This document shows positions 22,761 through 32,467 of a stretch of 64,000 nucleotides of DNA, piece after piece. Every line of letters starts with the position of its first letter. Position 1 is the stretch's first letter. The DNA is taken from NCBI RefSeq assembly GCF_017874545.1, contig NZ_JAGGLT010000006.1, positions 36,887 to 100,886 on the forward strand. The letters run 5' to 3'. Made by a program: the position numbers and the translations under genes. The stretch is from Thermoanaerobacterium butyriciformans. Its GTDB lineage: Bacteria > Bacillota > Thermoanaerobacteria > Thermoanaerobacterales > Thermoanaerobacteraceae. The notes beneath the pieces were generated by a model that made no database searches, was not told the DNA's origin, and worked only from the letters and a program-made list of their open reading frames with translations.

Positions 22761-23632
22761 GATTTATCTCCTTCCATAATCCTCATAAATTCCATGTATA
22801 GCCCAATCCTGAAGATATTATCAATTATACCAATGTTTTTCTTGAATCTCAATTGTTCATACAATTTCACTATTGCAGAAAGAGTGAAGCTTAAATTAAA
22901 TTTCGTCCACTCTTTTATCTCTTCAATTACATTATTAATCTCTATATTATCTTTATCGGTAAAATTATACTGATATATAAAAGGATTGTAGTTTCCATTT
23001 TTTATATCATCTTTTAAATCATTATACGCATCTAAAATGTATATATATCTTCCTAAATGATATGCAATTTCTTCAACCTTTTTGTAAGCTTCATCATCTA
23101 TATTCAGATTTTCATAAAGAAAAACTTCACGCAAAATATTCGCAAACGGCTCTGCAGCCTCATCAACAGAAGAACATTTATCTCTCTCCAAATTTTGCAA
23201 TGTTGTCAGATATTTCTTTATATTTTGTGCCTTTTCTGCATATAGTTTGTACGATTTTTTAAACTGTTTTCTGAATAAAAACTCTAAAAATGAACTGGCA
23301 GTAGCTTTCCCATCTGCCTTGTCGTCCAAAAACTTATAATAGACTAGTATTGCATTCATATCAGCAGCATATTTTACATATGGATTTTCTTTTATGACAG
23401 GCTTCTTCTTAAATGGATTTATAATACAACCTTCTAACTTCATATCAACTATCTCATCCGATAAACCCGATAAAAAAATTGCAAGATACGTAAGCTCATA
23501 GTTCAAAGTCAATCGGCTTATCTCGCCATATTTTCTTCCGATTTCCTTGCATAGGCCACAGTAATACGCCTTAAAAACATCGTAATCTTTTATCTTCATC
23601 TCAGGTTTGTAAGGCTTTATATATCCAAACAT
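22736..23632 (-). CDS. DUF5685-family protein
   Basis: 298 aa, soluble and helical, no signal peptide. The start MFGYIKPYKPEMKIKDYD and the motif YYCGLCKEIGRKYG (a CxxC pair near residue 30) are those of the DUF5685 family, found next to J-domain proteins in many clostridia; function unknown. A terminator precedes it. The order DUF5685, DnaJ-like, small membrane protein suggests one three-gene unit. Confidence 0.8.
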   Translation of the reverse strand: MFGYIKPYKPEMKIKDYDVFKAYYCGLCKEIGRKYGEISRLTLNYELTYLAIFLSGLSDEIVDMKLEGCIINPFKKKPVIKENPYVKYAADMNAILVYYKFLDDKADGKATASSFLEFLFRKQFKKSYKLYAEKAQNIKKYLTTLQNLERDKCSSVDEAAEPFANILREVFLYENLNIDDEAYKKVEEIAYHLGRYIYILDAYNDLKDDIKNGNYNPFIYQYNFTDKDNIEINNVIEEIKEWTKFNLSFTLSAIVKLYEQLRFKKNIGIIDNIFRIGLYMEFMRIMEGDKSCRTRTKF

Positions 23633-23644
23633 AGCATCTTCCTC

Positions 23645-23678
23645 AAAAAAAATAATCCTGATACTATTTTATCAGGAT
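23645..23678 (-). terminator. Terminator of queT
   Basis: Stem ATCCTGATA / TATCAGGAT followed on the minus strand by TATTTTTTTT, 35 bp after the queT stop. Confidence 0.85.
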
Positions 23679-23711
23679 ATAAGCTGTAATTCAAATTAAA
23701 CAAATACCAAC

Positions 23712-24203
23712 TTATCTAATCATTTCTTTTATTTTCTCATTTTTATCTATATACAAAAGAAGAGGCAATCCCAATACATAGCACGCAATCATCTCACCTA
23801 ATCCAACCCATAGCATCGAAGCTACAAGGGGCAAATTAAATACAACATTCAATTCTATGCCTATAATGACTGCATTTATTATAACAGGCGGTAATGGCGC
23901 CAAATATCGCTTATATCTAAGATTGGATTTGCCAATATAGTACGTTATCACAGCACTGATTAGCGTCGCTAAAGAACCAAAAACCACATCGAATATTCCA
24001 TTTCCGCCTATCATATTTGCAATTATGCATCCAACAAAAAGTCCAAAAATGGAATACGACGAAAAGAAAGGCATAATTGTAAGTGCTTCTGCTACTCTCA
24101 CTTGAATCTGTCCATAGCTTATTGGCGCAAGTGCCACTGTCACAACTGCGTATACTGCAGCGATCAATGCGCCGTAGACGATTTTCTTAGTTCTTCTGTT
24201 CAA
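23712..24203 (-). CDS. queT: QueT-family preQ1/queuosine-precursor ECF transporter S component
   Basis: 163 aa with five to six transmembrane segments, N-terminal basic RRTKK, then ALIAAVYAVVTVALAPISYGQIQVRVAEALTIMPF in pieces, typical of QueT (COG4708). It is the substrate-capture subunit that works with a shared ECF energising module to import a queuosine precursor. The preQ1-I riboswitch directly in front of it makes the assignment firm. The start ATG follows the CGGAGG of the riboswitch tail. Confidence 0.93.
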   Translation of the reverse strand: MNRRTKKIVYGALIAAVYAVVTVALAPISYGQIQVRVAEALTIMPFFSSYSIFGLFVGCIIANMIGGNGIFDVVFGSLATLISAVITYYIGKSNLRYKRYLAPLPPVIINAVIIGIELNVVFNLPLVASMLWVGLGEMIACYVLGLPLLLYIDKNEKIKEMIR

Positions 24204-24210
24204 TTTTATC

Positions 24211-24253
24211 TCCTCCGTAGTTTTGTTTATAGACAGGATTTTGCGAACTGTCT
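24211..24253 (-). promoter_or_regulatory. preQ1-I riboswitch controlling queT
   Basis: On the minus strand the stem AGACAG / CTGTCT (24253-24248 with 24236-24231) encloses a TTCGC-starting, A-rich loop. The A-rich tail ATAAACAAAACTA follows and runs directly into CGGAGG, the queT ribosome site. This is the compact H-type pseudoknot of class I preQ1 aptamers. Overlap with the Shine-Dalgarno means translational control: preQ1 binding hides the site. Confidence 0.88.
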
Positions 24254-24260
24254 TTACTCC

Positions 24261-24289
24261 ATTATACAGTCAAATTGTTGTCAGGTCAA
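24261..24289 (-). promoter_or_regulatory. Sigma-A promoter of the queT riboswitch
   Basis: -35 TTGACC (24289-24284), 17-bp spacer, perfect -10 TATAAT (24266-24261). Transcription would start about eight bases before the aptamer. The -35 and most of the spacer lie inside the last codons of vapC. Confidence 0.8.
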
Positions 24290-24665
24290 ACAATTTAACA
24301 TCGTCTATCATTTTAAAATGTTTATCAAATGAAAATATCATCATATCATTTTTTATCGCTAAATAAGCAATAAGCACATCTGACATTGGTATGGTTTTGC
24401 CATCTCTCCTCAATTTAAAAGAAAGTTTTCCAACTCCAATCCAATCCTTATCATCACATGATACCGTCGGTATCGAATCAATATACCTTTCAAGCATCCC
24501 TCTCTCTTTTTCTGTCTTCACTCCTTGAAGAAGTTCAGCAATTATAAGGCCTGTTATATAGATTCTGTCCTGCAAAAGCATATCATCGATAATCTCAACA
24601 ATCTCTCGTTTGTCCCTAAAATATTCTATCCATACAGATGTATCAACAAGTATTTTATCTTTCAT
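24270..24665 (-). CDS. vapC: VapC-type PIN-domain toxin ribonuclease
   Basis: 131 aa PIN domain. Start motif ILVDTSVWIEYFRD gives the first catalytic Asp. A Glu is in IIAELLQGVKTEKE, a third acid in MSDVLIAYLAIKND, and the last in SFDKHFKMI. All four acidic positions of the PIN active site are present, so it should be active. It overlaps the antitoxin gene by 11 bp, as in most vapBC operons. Confidence 0.9.
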   Translation of the reverse strand: MKDKILVDTSVWIEYFRDKREIVEIIDDMLLQDRIYITGLIIAELLQGVKTEKERGMLERYIDSIPTVSCDDKDWIGVGKLSFKLRRDGKTIPMSDVLIAYLAIKNDMMIFSFDKHFKMIDDVKLFDLTTI

Positions 24666-24870
24666 CGATTTCCATGCTCCTTAATTTTTCAATGTCTGAA
24701 GAATCTATTGCGAAATTTATCTTTCCCTTAAGTTCCATCAAACGCTGCAATTTTTTCATCCTTATGGCATCCTTCAACGCCTCTTCAACCGCTTTCGACC
24801 TGTTGTTGGTCTCATACAGCATTTCAGCTTCTTTGAGAATATCCTCAGATACATTTATCGTTGTACGCAT
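24655..24870 (-). CDS. vapB: VapB-type antitoxin
   Basis: 71 aa. N-terminal ribbon-helix-helix stretch MRTTINVSEDILKEAEMLYE, then NNRSKAVEEALKDAI, then an acidic C-terminal tail that would fit into the PIN toxin. The ATG at 24870 has AGGAGA in front; an upstream ATG at 24903 precedes that site. Expected to bind its own promoter as a complex with VapC. Confidence 0.87.
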   Translation of the reverse strand: MRTTINVSEDILKEAEMLYETNNRSKAVEEALKDAIRMKKLQRLMELKGKINFAIDSSDIEKLRSMEIDER

Positions 24871-24974
24871 ACGATCATCTCCTTCATACTTATAATACAT
24901 CAATATGTTATGATAATCAAGATGATAAATTTAACCTTAAAATTATTCATATCAGATTTAAACTTTTTAAGCTT

Positions 24975-25736
24975 CTACACTTTTGTAATGCTTAAAAAAT
25001 ACATAGAAACAGCAATTACAAGCTCTGCAAATTCATTGACTGCGCCTAATGTATCTCCTGTCATACCACCTATTCTCATAGATATGTACTTAGTGATAAG
25101 ATATGTGACAATTGATGAGATAGCTAAAAGCTTCAGCAACACTGTAAAATGGACAAAAATCATGCCAACAAACGATGTAAATAATAAGCTTAATATTAAT
25201 TCCGCGATAGATATTTTGCCTATGATAAGTCCTCCCAATCCTTCTCCGCCTCTCGCTGATCTCGATGCGTACGCTGCTAAAACTATGGAAAAGCGTCCAA
25301 TGAGAGGCATTAATATCAATGTGGAATATATGAGATTGCCTTTGATGTCAGTTAAAAACAATATCTTTAAAATTATTAAAAAAACCAAAGCAAGGACTCC
25401 ATTCGTCCCAAGCCTTGAGTCCCTCATTATCTCAAGCATTCTGTCCCGACTTCTGTTGCTAAAAAGTCCATCGAATGTGTCTGCAAACCCATCGATGTGC
25501 ATAGCACCTGTCAGAATGTACGATGATGCTAAAGCTATTGTGATGGCTATTTCCCGGGGAAATATATTTTTAGAAGCATAAAACATGAGGCTTACAACAG
25601 TGCCAACAACCCCACCTACAAAAGGGAAATATTTGGCCATCCTGTGAAAGTCATTTTTATCTGCATCAATTTGAATATTAATAGGTATCCTTGTCATAAA
25701 TTGAAGCGATAATATAAAAGCCTTTATCTCATCCAT
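24975..25736 (-). CDS. cobS: Adenosylcobinamide-GDP ribazoletransferase (cobalamin synthase)
   Basis: Joins AdoCbi-GDP with alpha-ribazole (phosphate) to make adenosylcobalamin (phosphate), at the membrane. About 253 aa with six or so hydrophobic segments. The N-terminal LQFMTRIPI and the motif GAMHIDGFADTFDGLFSNRSRDRMLEIMRDSRLG (in pieces, about residues 85-120), with its DGFADTFD metal ligands, are diagnostic. Last gene of the corrinoid operon. The ATG at 25736 with GGTGA upstream is preferred over GTG codons further out. Confidence 0.94.
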   Translation of the reverse strand: MDEIKAFILSLQFMTRIPINIQIDADKNDFHRMAKYFPFVGGVVGTVVSLMFYASKNIFPREIAITIALASSYILTGAMHIDGFADTFDGLFSNRSRDRMLEIMRDSRLGTNGVLALVFLIILKILFLTDIKGNLIYSTLILMPLIGRFSIVLAAYASRSARGGEGLGGLIIGKISIAELILSLLFTSFVGMIFVHFTVLLKLLAISSIVTYLITKYISMRIGGMTGDTLGAVNEFAELVIAVSMYFLSITKV

Positions 25737-25749
25737 CTTATTCACCACA

Positions 25750-26343
25750 TCACCGTAAGCTATTATTTTTTATTTCTAATGGTATGCCTGAAACCATAAA
25801 ATAGACAAAATCGGCATTCTCAGCAATTTTTTTGTTCATTCGCCCTGATATGTCCCTAAATATCCTTCCCAATTTATATTCTGGGACAAGTCCCATTCCA
25901 ACTTCATTTGTCACGACTATTACATCTTTATCCTTCTCTTTGGAGGCTTTTATAAAGCCATCAACTTCCCTGCTTATTTTTTCTTCGGCTCTTGCTACAT
26001 CTTCTAAATCTTTCTCTTCCCACGTCATATCTATCTCTAAAAGCAGATTGGACACCATCACTGTCAGACAGTCTAAAAGCACAGCTTTCTTGTCTGTCCC
26101 TCTTATTATGTCAAAGATGCCATTGTAAGCTTCTACTGTTTCCCATTCCTTTGGCCTTCTTTCTCTGTGCCTTTTAACCCTTTCTTTCATCTCATCGTCA
26201 AACGGTATAGACGTAGCTATGTAAAGTACACTGTAACCAGCATATTTCACAGCAAGACTTTCTGCAAACTGGCTTTTGCCAGACCTTGCGCCGCCTGTCA
26301 CCATAATCAAAGCCAATAGAAACACCTTCTTTCTCAAAATCAT
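25750..26343 (-). CDS. cobU: Adenosylcobinamide kinase / guanylyltransferase
   Basis: Bifunctional enzyme that phosphorylates AdoCbi and transfers GMP to form AdoCbi-GDP. P-loop GGARSGKSQFAE near residue 17, then RHRERRPKEWETVEAY with the conserved His region of the guanylyltransferase, and LLDCLTVMVSNLL. The start overlaps the cobD stop as ATGA. A start nearer the P-loop is possible since the first 12 residues are extra to the family. Confidence 0.93.
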   Translation of the reverse strand: MILRKKVFLLALIMVTGGARSGKSQFAESLAVKYAGYSVLYIATSIPFDDEMKERVKRHRERRPKEWETVEAYNGIFDIIRGTDKKAVLLDCLTVMVSNLLLEIDMTWEEKDLEDVARAEEKISREVDGFIKASKEKDKDVIVVTNEVGMGLVPEYKLGRIFRDISGRMNKKIAENADFVYFMVSGIPLEIKNNSLR

Positions 26344-27389
26344 TTAAGAACTTCTTTTGCAGCTTCTACCAGTTTTACATTATCACGATGGCTTTTTACA
26401 GCCACTCTAAAATACCTATCATCCAAATACCTGAAATTTGATGCATCTCTTATCAGGATCCCTCTTTTTAACAATTCTTCTTTTAAATCATTAACGCTCA
26501 GATTCTTCAGTTTTAAAAGCATAAAATTGACCTGTGTATGAAACACAACCAATTCATCTATCTTTTTAAGCTCATTCGTTAAATAATCTATTTCCTCTTT
26601 TATGTATTTTCTCGTATTTTCCATAAATTTTATATCATCAAAAATCCTTCTTCCCACTGCATCAGCAAAAGCATTTACCGTCCAAGGCTCTTTATAAGCT
26701 TCCAATCTCTTTATCAAATCTTCACTTCCAAAACCGTATCCAAGGCGCAATCCTGGTAGCCCAAAAAATTTTGTTGCAGCTCTTACTACAAAAAGATTAT
26801 CATAGTAATTTATGAGATCTAAAGACTGGTATTTTTCATAATCGCATATAAATTCTATAAATGCCTCATCTATCATCACCGGCAAATCCAGCTTTTTCGC
26901 TTCCTTCACGATATATTCCACATCTTTTCGATTTATTGCCTTTCCTGTAGGATTATTTGGATTTCCTATGATGACAGAGTCTACTTCTTTAAAGCGATTT
27001 GATATTTCATCTGCATCGATCACATATCCATTTTCTTCAGGAATCCGATAGTAAAAAGGATTTCCACCTGACAATGTGACTGCTCTTTCGTATTCTAAAA
27101 AAGCAGGAGATGGAATAAGGGGCCTTTTCAGAGAAAGGGCCCTCACAAAAAGGTAGATAAGTTCAGAAGCGCCATTGCCGACTATTATATTCTCACTTTT
27201 TAGTCCTGTATATTTTGAAATAGAATTTTTCAATTGTGTGTAGTTTATGTCAGGGTACTTTGTCAAAGCCACAATATCAATGGAATCTTTTATACATTCC
27301 GGAAATCCAAGAGGATTTATGTTTGAACTAAAATCTATCACATCCTTGTCGTAAATATATATATTTCCACCATGTTCATATTTATCCAT
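26340..27389 (-). CDS. cobD: L-threonine-O-3-phosphate decarboxylase (aminotransferase fold)
   Basis: 349 aa PLP enzyme making (R)-1-aminopropan-2-ol phosphate, the linker between corrin ring and nucleotide loop. Start MDKYEHGGNIY, IDFSSNINPLGFP near residue 18, and PLP lysine in RAATKFFGLPGLRLGYGFG near residue 210. HisC (histidinol-phosphate aminotransferase) is the nearest look-alike, but the N-terminus and operon position favour CobD. Confidence 0.92.
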   Translation of the reverse strand: MDKYEHGGNIYIYDKDVIDFSSNINPLGFPECIKDSIDIVALTKYPDINYTQLKNSISKYTGLKSENIIVGNGASELIYLFVRALSLKRPLIPSPAFLEYERAVTLSGGNPFYYRIPEENGYVIDADEISNRFKEVDSVIIGNPNNPTGKAINRKDVEYIVKEAKKLDLPVMIDEAFIEFICDYEKYQSLDLINYYDNLFVVRAATKFFGLPGLRLGYGFGSEDLIKRLEAYKEPWTVNAFADAVGRRIFDDIKFMENTRKYIKEEIDYLTNELKKIDELVVFHTQVNFMLLKLKNLSVNDLKEELLKRGILIRDASNFRYLDDRYFRVAVKSHRDNVKLVEAAKEVLK

Positions 27390-27399
27390 TCAATTCACC

Positions 27400-28137
27400 T
27401 CAAGATAGTCTTCCTAACCGAATAAATGGCTTATCTACAAGGTTCTCCACTATCTGTCTGTCTTCCTCTTTGTAAACGACAATGCAGCACGTAGAAGGGC
27501 CTCCTGACTTCTCATCATCTAAATCAGATTTATATTCTTTCAAAAATTCTAAACCAGATGACAACTTAAGAACATCAAGCTCATGCCTTATTCCCTTTGA
27601 CCCTACAGGAATGGCCTCTGCTATTTCATTGCACCTAAATATTTTCACATAATCTTTAAGAGAAAGAACATCATGACAATACAATACTTCTTGTCCAACA
27701 CGTGGGTAACCTATTAAACCTACTTCCATGCCTGCCTTTGCTTTTCGCACTTTCAGTTCCTCTTTCGCTGCTCTTCCAATTGCTGTCACGCCAACACCTG
27801 TCATGGTTGATGGGAAATTTTCCTCTGTGCTACCGGTTAAGACAACGTCATATATCTCATTTTCAATAAGCTCTTTTTTTATTCCATCTATGATCTTAAT
27901 GCCAGTGGGATTCATTTCATTTGACAAGGCATCTGATATTGCGATTGGCCAAGCACCAACACATAGAATCTCTGATAATGCCACTTTTATAGCTGCTCTA
28001 CCTACCATCTCAGCATCTACCTTTAAAACATCATTTTCCTTTTCTCCGATGGCACCTGTGCTGTCGCATGATATAGCGTATGCAACATCACCTTCATGTA
28101 TGATCAAAACATCCCTGTATCTCTCTATCATATACAT
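27400..28137 (-). CDS. cblS: Alpha-ribazole kinase (CblS), PurM/ThiL-like
   Basis: 245 aa of the AIR synthase/ThiL superfamily: an N-terminal ATP-binding half with Asp-rich DSTGAIGEKENDVLKVD and a C-terminal half with GVGVTAIGRAAKEEL. Proteins of this type next to CblT phosphorylate alpha-ribazole taken up from outside, giving alpha-ribazole-5'-phosphate for CobS (established for Listeria and Geobacillus CblS). Position between cobD and cblT supports this. AIR-synthase-related protein of unknown role is the fallback call. Confidence 0.78.
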   Translation of the reverse strand: MYMIERYRDVLIIHEGDVAYAISCDSTGAIGEKENDVLKVDAEMVGRAAIKVALSEILCVGAWPIAISDALSNEMNPTGIKIIDGIKKELIENEIYDVVLTGSTEENFPSTMTGVGVTAIGRAAKEELKVRKAKAGMEVGLIGYPRVGQEVLYCHDVLSLKDYVKIFRCNEIAEAIPVGSKGIRHELDVLKLSSGLEFLKEYKSDLDDEKSGGPSTCCIVVYKEEDRQIVENLVDKPFIRLGRLS

Positions 28138-28140
28138 CTA

Positions 28141-28626
28141 TCACCTTTTTATCATTTTTAAAACTGTCTTATAAATGATAGACGCTAAAAGGACATTTGC
28201 AAAAGATGCAATAGTAAGCGGCAACACCATCTGAATGAAAAATCCCCAACCGTACTGCGGTACAAAGATAAGTGTTGCAACGGGCCCATTTAATATGGTA
28301 CCAACAGCGACTGCCACATAGCTGTTAAACTTCTTATACGCCAATGAATAAAAATATGCACATACAGCCATCGACACAGCAATGATGATGTGATTTGGTA
28401 TTCCAAGCGGAAAGCCGGATGTAAGTGCAGTAAAAATGTGGCCTAAAGAAATGACAATTGCTCCTATGTATCCTCCAAAATAAAGGGATGCAAAATATCC
28501 CGGCAGCGAATCAAACGCAACTGTATTGTAGATTTTTATCATGGCACCTACAGCACTCATGGCAATAAGCATAGCCACAAGCGTCAAAGTTTTTACATTT
28601 TTAATCGTTGTTGTCTTTGTATTCAT
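28141..28626 (-). CDS. cblT: Alpha-ribazole ECF transporter S component (CblT)
   Basis: 161 aa, five to six transmembrane segments, ECF S-component style with LVAMLIAMSAVGAMIKIYN at the N-terminus and GGYIGAIVISLGHIFTALTSGFPLGIPNHI in pieces. This matches the CblT partner of CblS, which imports alpha-ribazole. It overlaps cbiB by four bases and precedes cblS by three. A general vitamin S component (for example for cobalamin itself) is possible. Confidence 0.75.
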   Translation of the reverse strand: MNTKTTTIKNVKTLTLVAMLIAMSAVGAMIKIYNTVAFDSLPGYFASLYFGGYIGAIVISLGHIFTALTSGFPLGIPNHIIIAVSMAVCAYFYSLAYKKFNSYVAVAVGTILNGPVATLIFVPQYGWGFFIQMVLPLTIASFANVLLASIIYKTVLKMIKR

Positions 28627-29579
28627 CTATATATACCTCCTGTTAATATTGTTTTAAAAGCAAAGAATAAAATAAGTCCCAGAAAAGATGTCATATACAT
28701 TATCCTTACAGTATCTTTGATGTGGTCTAATTTAAGTGTTTCTTTGCCATCTCCCAGTTTTGGTTTTAATTCAGGCTTTCCAAAATAGTAGTTAAGCCCT
28801 CCCAATTCTACATTTAATGCACCTGCAATTGCAGCTTCCCCATGTGCACTGTTGGGGCTTTCATGCTTTAATCTATCCCTTTTTAAAATGCGGAAGCTAT
28901 TTTTATAGTCATATCTCAGCAAAAATGATGACGCTGCAATCAAAAGCCCTGTTATCCTGGCCGGCAAAAAGTTCAAAATATCGTCAAGCTTTGCAGAAGC
29001 ATACCCTATGTCAAAATATCTTTCATTTTTATATCCGACCATTGAGTCAAGTGTACTGGAAGCCTTGTATGCCAATACCAGTGGAGCACCGCCTATAAAA
29101 GCGTAAAACAAAGGCGCTATTATCCCATCAGATATGTTTTCTGCTACAGTTTCTACTGTACCTCTTATGATATCGCCTAAAGCCAAATTTTCCGTATCGC
29201 GGCTTACAATGAAAGACAACATCTTCCGAGCTTCAAGAAGATTGTCTTCTTTAAGAGGATCGTATACTCTCATAGCCGATTTTGCCAAATCATTAGTTGC
29301 AAGGCAAGTGTAGATAAGAAGCATATCTAAAATCTTGCCCAAATAGACATTTATTTCTTTTACAATGTAAATGATAAAGTACCCGCTTATATAGCTTGTA
29401 AAGACAACAATGGCACACAAGAAATAACCTGCGATTCTTTCTTGCCTTTCAGTTTTAGCAATCTTTCTAAATTTGCACTCTAAAAAGCTGATTAGTCTTC
29501 CCATGAGTCTTACTGGATGAGGATATCCTGGCGGATCGCCTATCATTAAATCTAAAAAATATGCAGCTATCACTTCCAT
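28623..29579 (-). CDS. cbiB: Adenosylcobinamide-phosphate synthase
   Basis: Attaches aminopropanol (phosphate) to adenosylcobyric acid, in the membrane. 318 aa; N-terminal AAYFLDLMIGDPPGYPHPVRLMG in pieces is diagnostic, as is ETVAENISDGIIAPLFYAFIGG near residue 140 and HESPNSAHGEAAIAGAL near residue 240. Several hydrophobic segments. It ends within the first codon of cblT. Confidence 0.95.
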   Translation of the reverse strand: MEVIAAYFLDLMIGDPPGYPHPVRLMGRLISFLECKFRKIAKTERQERIAGYFLCAIVVFTSYISGYFIIYIVKEINVYLGKILDMLLIYTCLATNDLAKSAMRVYDPLKEDNLLEARKMLSFIVSRDTENLALGDIIRGTVETVAENISDGIIAPLFYAFIGGAPLVLAYKASSTLDSMVGYKNERYFDIGYASAKLDDILNFLPARITGLLIAASSFLLRYDYKNSFRILKRDRLKHESPNSAHGEAAIAGALNVELGGLNYYFGKPELKPKLGDGKETLKLDHIKDTVRIMYMTSFLGLILFFAFKTILTGGIYR

Positions 29580-29580
29580 A

Positions 29581-31095
29581 TCAAAGACTACCTTTCATTA
29601 TCTGGTAAATTTTATTTATGTCTAAGCTCTTTCTTACTACATCTGCCAACCTGTCGTACTCTCTTTCTTTAAATTTCCTGTAGTCTTCAATGTAATCTAT
29701 ATCTTTTAACCCCTTTGATCCTCTTAAAATATTTACAAGTCGCATTGTGAACTCCGTGTTTTCAAATATTCCATGCATATACGTACCAAACACTTTCCCG
29801 TCACTGCTTACACATCCGTCACTGACAGATATTTTTTCATCGTTTCTTGTAATGATATTGGAAAAACTTTTTTCTCCTGTAGAACTTATGCCCATGTGTA
29901 TTTCGTATCCATCTACAAGCAGCCCTCTAATTGGTGATAAAAAATCAGGCAAATCATCGGAAATTTGAGCTTTAACTTGTGTTGTAATCTTTTCATGTGA
30001 AATAACTGTCTCTACATCTAATAGCCCTAAACCTTCCATCTCACTAACAGGCCCTTCTATGTGTTGTGGATCCAATATCCTTTTCCCAAACATCTGATAT
30101 CCTCCACATATGCCGATTATAAGCTTTCCCATTTTTCTCAAATTCAAAATCTCATGATGAAGTCCGGCATCTTTAAGTGCTTTAAGATCTCCTATCGTAT
30201 TTTTCGTACCTGGTATTATCAATACGTCGCAATCACCGATTTTTTCGCCTCTACTTACGTACCTTACATTTACATCTTGAATCTTTTTTAATGGCTCAAA
30301 ATCAGTAAAGTTAGATATATGGGGGAGATTTAAAATCGCAATGTCAATAGCCCCACCGCTTTTTCTCCCGTAATAAGCATCCGTTGCACTGTCCTCCTCA
30401 TCAACATATACATCCGTGTAAGGAACTACACCGATGACATCCTTTTTAATTATGTCCTCCAGCATCTTTAAGCCCGGCTTTAATATCTCTAAGTCGCCTC
30501 TAAATTTGTTTATTATGACTCCTTTTACCCTTTCTCTTTCATCATCATTTAAAAGCAATAGTGTGCCTGCTATCGATGCAAAGACACCGCCTTTATCTAT
30601 GTCGCCTACTATCAATACTGGTGAATCCACCAACTCCGCCAAGCCCATATTCACAACGTCTTTTTCTCTAAGGTTTATCTCCGCAGGACTTCCAGCACCT
30701 TCAATCACTACTATGTCGTACGACTGGCTAAGCTTATCAAAATCCTCTTTTATTAAGCTTAAAAGTTTCGGCTTGAATTTCTGATAGCAAGATGCATCCA
30801 TACTGTCGTAGACTCTGCCTCTTAGTATAACTTGACAATTTTTATCTGAACTCGGCTTTAAAAGTATAGGATTCATAAGAACCGACGGTTTTATACCTGC
30901 AGCTTCCGCTTGTACAGCTTGTGCTCTCCCCATCTCCAGTCCTTCATCTGTAATAAAAGAATTAAGAGCCATATTTTGAGACTTAAATGGCGCAACCGAA
31001 TATCCGTCCTGCTTAAATATCCTGCAAAGAGCGGCCACCAACAAACTCTTCCCAACAGATGATGCCGTACCTTGAAGCATTATCTTAAGTGCCAT
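29581..31095 (-). CDS. cobQ: Cobyric acid synthase
   Basis: Glutamine-dependent amidation of adenosylcobyrinic acid a,c-diamide at b, d, e and g. 504 aa. N-terminal dethiobiotin-synthetase-like domain with P-loop-like [20 protein letters not shown]-terminal class I glutamine amidotransferase domain with nucleophile Cys in [11 protein letters not shown] (about residue 335) and His in [10 protein letters not shown]. The ATG at 31095 is preferred (GGGAGA nine bases upstream), and overlaps the end of cbiA. Confidence 0.95.
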   Translation of the reverse strand: MALKIMLQGTASSVGKSLLVAALCRIFKQDGYSVAPFKSQNMALNSFITDEGLEMGRAQAVQAEAAGIKPSVLMNPILLKPSSDKNCQVILRGRVYDSMDASCYQKFKPKLLSLIKEDFDKLSQSYDIVVIEGAGSPAEINLREKDVVNMGLAELVDSPVLIVGDIDKGGVFASIAGTLLLLNDDERERVKGVIINKFRGDLEILKPGLKMLEDIIKKDVIGVVPYTDVYVDEEDSATDAYYGRKSGGAIDIAILNLPHISNFTDFEPLKKIQDVNVRYVSRGEKIGDCDVLIIPGTKNTIGDLKALKDAGLHHEILNLRKMGKLIIGICGGYQMFGKRILDPQHIEGPVSEMEGLGLLDVETVISHEKITTQVKAQISDDLPDFLSPIRGLLVDGYEIHMGISSTGEKSFSNIITRNDEKISVSDGCVSSDGKVFGTYMHGIFENTEFTMRLVNILRGSKGLKDIDYIEDYRKFKEREYDRLADVVRKSLDINKIYQIMKGSL

Positions 31096-32467
31096 ACTTT
31101 CCCATCTCCCAACCATAATCTTTGCAATGGTTTATAAATCTGTCTACAGCATTCGGGTATTTCAATAAGTTGATGTGAACATAAGTACCTAAACAATTTT
31201 TGTACACATATCCGCACAGCCACTTTTCTTCAGAATGTGGTTTATGCACTTCATATGCAAAATCATCGTGTATCCCCGACATCTTGGAGTTGTGAAAAAC
31301 ATGACCAAAGATGACATCTCCTTTTTTAAATAACACATTGTCCTTTACGACTTCCGCCTCAGCATAGCCAAAATTGACTAACCTTTTCGTCATGATGGCA
31401 TCTAAATCGAATATTCCCACCATATTGTATCCATCTCCATTTAGATCAACAATTTTTTTCGCAAGGTACATGAAACCACCGCATTCCGCATAGACTGGCA
31501 TTCCCTTTTCAATGCTTCCTTTAATTGAAGATAACATGGAATGATTTTTGCTTAATCTTTCAGCAAAAACTTCTGGAAATCCTCCACCTAAGTAAATTCC
31601 AACCACATCTTTAGGAATAGCTTCGTCACGTAGAGGACTAAATGGGATTAACTCTACTCCTGCATCAATCAATGAATCTAGGCTATCCTGATAGTAAAAA
31701 TTAAACGCCTCATCGTATGCAAATGCAATCTTGACATCTTCTTTTATTTTTACTGTCGATTTCCCTTCGATTAAGCCGTCTTTTTTCAAATCCACATCGC
31801 ATACATCCAGAATGCCATCTAAATCTATAAACTTACCTATTTTATCGTACAAAATGCTGAAATTGTGATCTCCCTTTGTCTCATATATAGGCATAAGGCC
31901 AAGATGTCTCTCAGGTAGACTTATCATATCATCCTGTGGAAGGTATCCAAATGCCTTTATACCCAAATCTCTTTCGACACATTCTTTTAAAAGCTTGTAG
32001 TGTTTTTCACTGCCAACCCTGTTGAATATTACTCCTTTAATCTTTACATCTTTATCGTATTCTATATAACCTTTAACTAAGGCAGAAACACTTGCAGCCA
32101 TACCAGATGCATCTACGACAAGTAAGACAGATAAATTTAAAAGTTTTGCCACATGTGCACTGCTGCCATAGCTTGTATTATTGATTCCATCGTACATCCC
32201 CATGACGCCTTCTATGACTGCCACATCCCCAGATAAAGCATGGTTTAAAAAGGACTTTTTTACGTACTCATCTCCAAGCATGTAGACATCCAAATTGTAC
32301 GAAAAATTGCCAGATGCAAATCTGTGATATGCCGTATCTATGTAATCAGGACCTATTTTAAACGGAATGACTTTGTACTTTCTAGAAAGATATCCTATTA
32401 TGCCAATAGTAATGGTAGTCTTCCCCGCGCCAGAATGAGTACCGGCTATCATAAATGCTTTACTCAC
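31085..32467 (-). CDS. cbiA: Cobyrinic acid a,c-diamide synthase
   Basis: 460 aa, first amidating enzyme of the lower pathway. N-terminal ATP site [18 protein letters not shown], then [14 protein letters not shown]-terminal amidotransferase domain with [12 protein letters not shown] as nucleophile elbow. It overlaps btuD at its start and cobQ at its end, which indicates tight translational coupling. Confidence 0.95.
   Translation of the reverse strand: MSKAFMIAGTHSGAGKTTITIGIIGYLSRKYKVIPFKIGPDYIDTAYHRFASGNFSYNLDVYMLGDEYVKKSFLNHALSGDVAVIEGVMGMYDGINNTSYGSSAHVAKLLNLSVLLVVDASGMAASVSALVKGYIEYDKDVKIKGVIFNRVGSEKHYKLLKECVERDLGIKAFGYLPQDDMISLPERHLGLMPIYETKGDHNFSILYDKIGKFIDLDGILDVCDVDLKKDGLIEGKSTVKIKEDVKIAFAYDEAFNFYYQDSLDSLIDAGVELIPFSPLRDEAIPKDVVGIYLGGGFPEVFAERLSKNHSMLSSIKGSIEKGMPVYAECGGFMYLAKKIVDLNGDGYNMVGIFDLDAIMTKRLVNFGYAEAEVVKDNVLFKKGDVIFGHVFHNSKMSGIHDDFAYEVHKPHSEEKWLCGYVYKNCLGTYVHINLLKYPNAVDRFINHCKDYGWEMGKYGT

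Noticed and set aside
24910..25581. Plus-strand open frame of 223 codons opposite cobS
   Set aside because: Antisense to a certain cobS; composition is a shadow of its hydrophobic codons.
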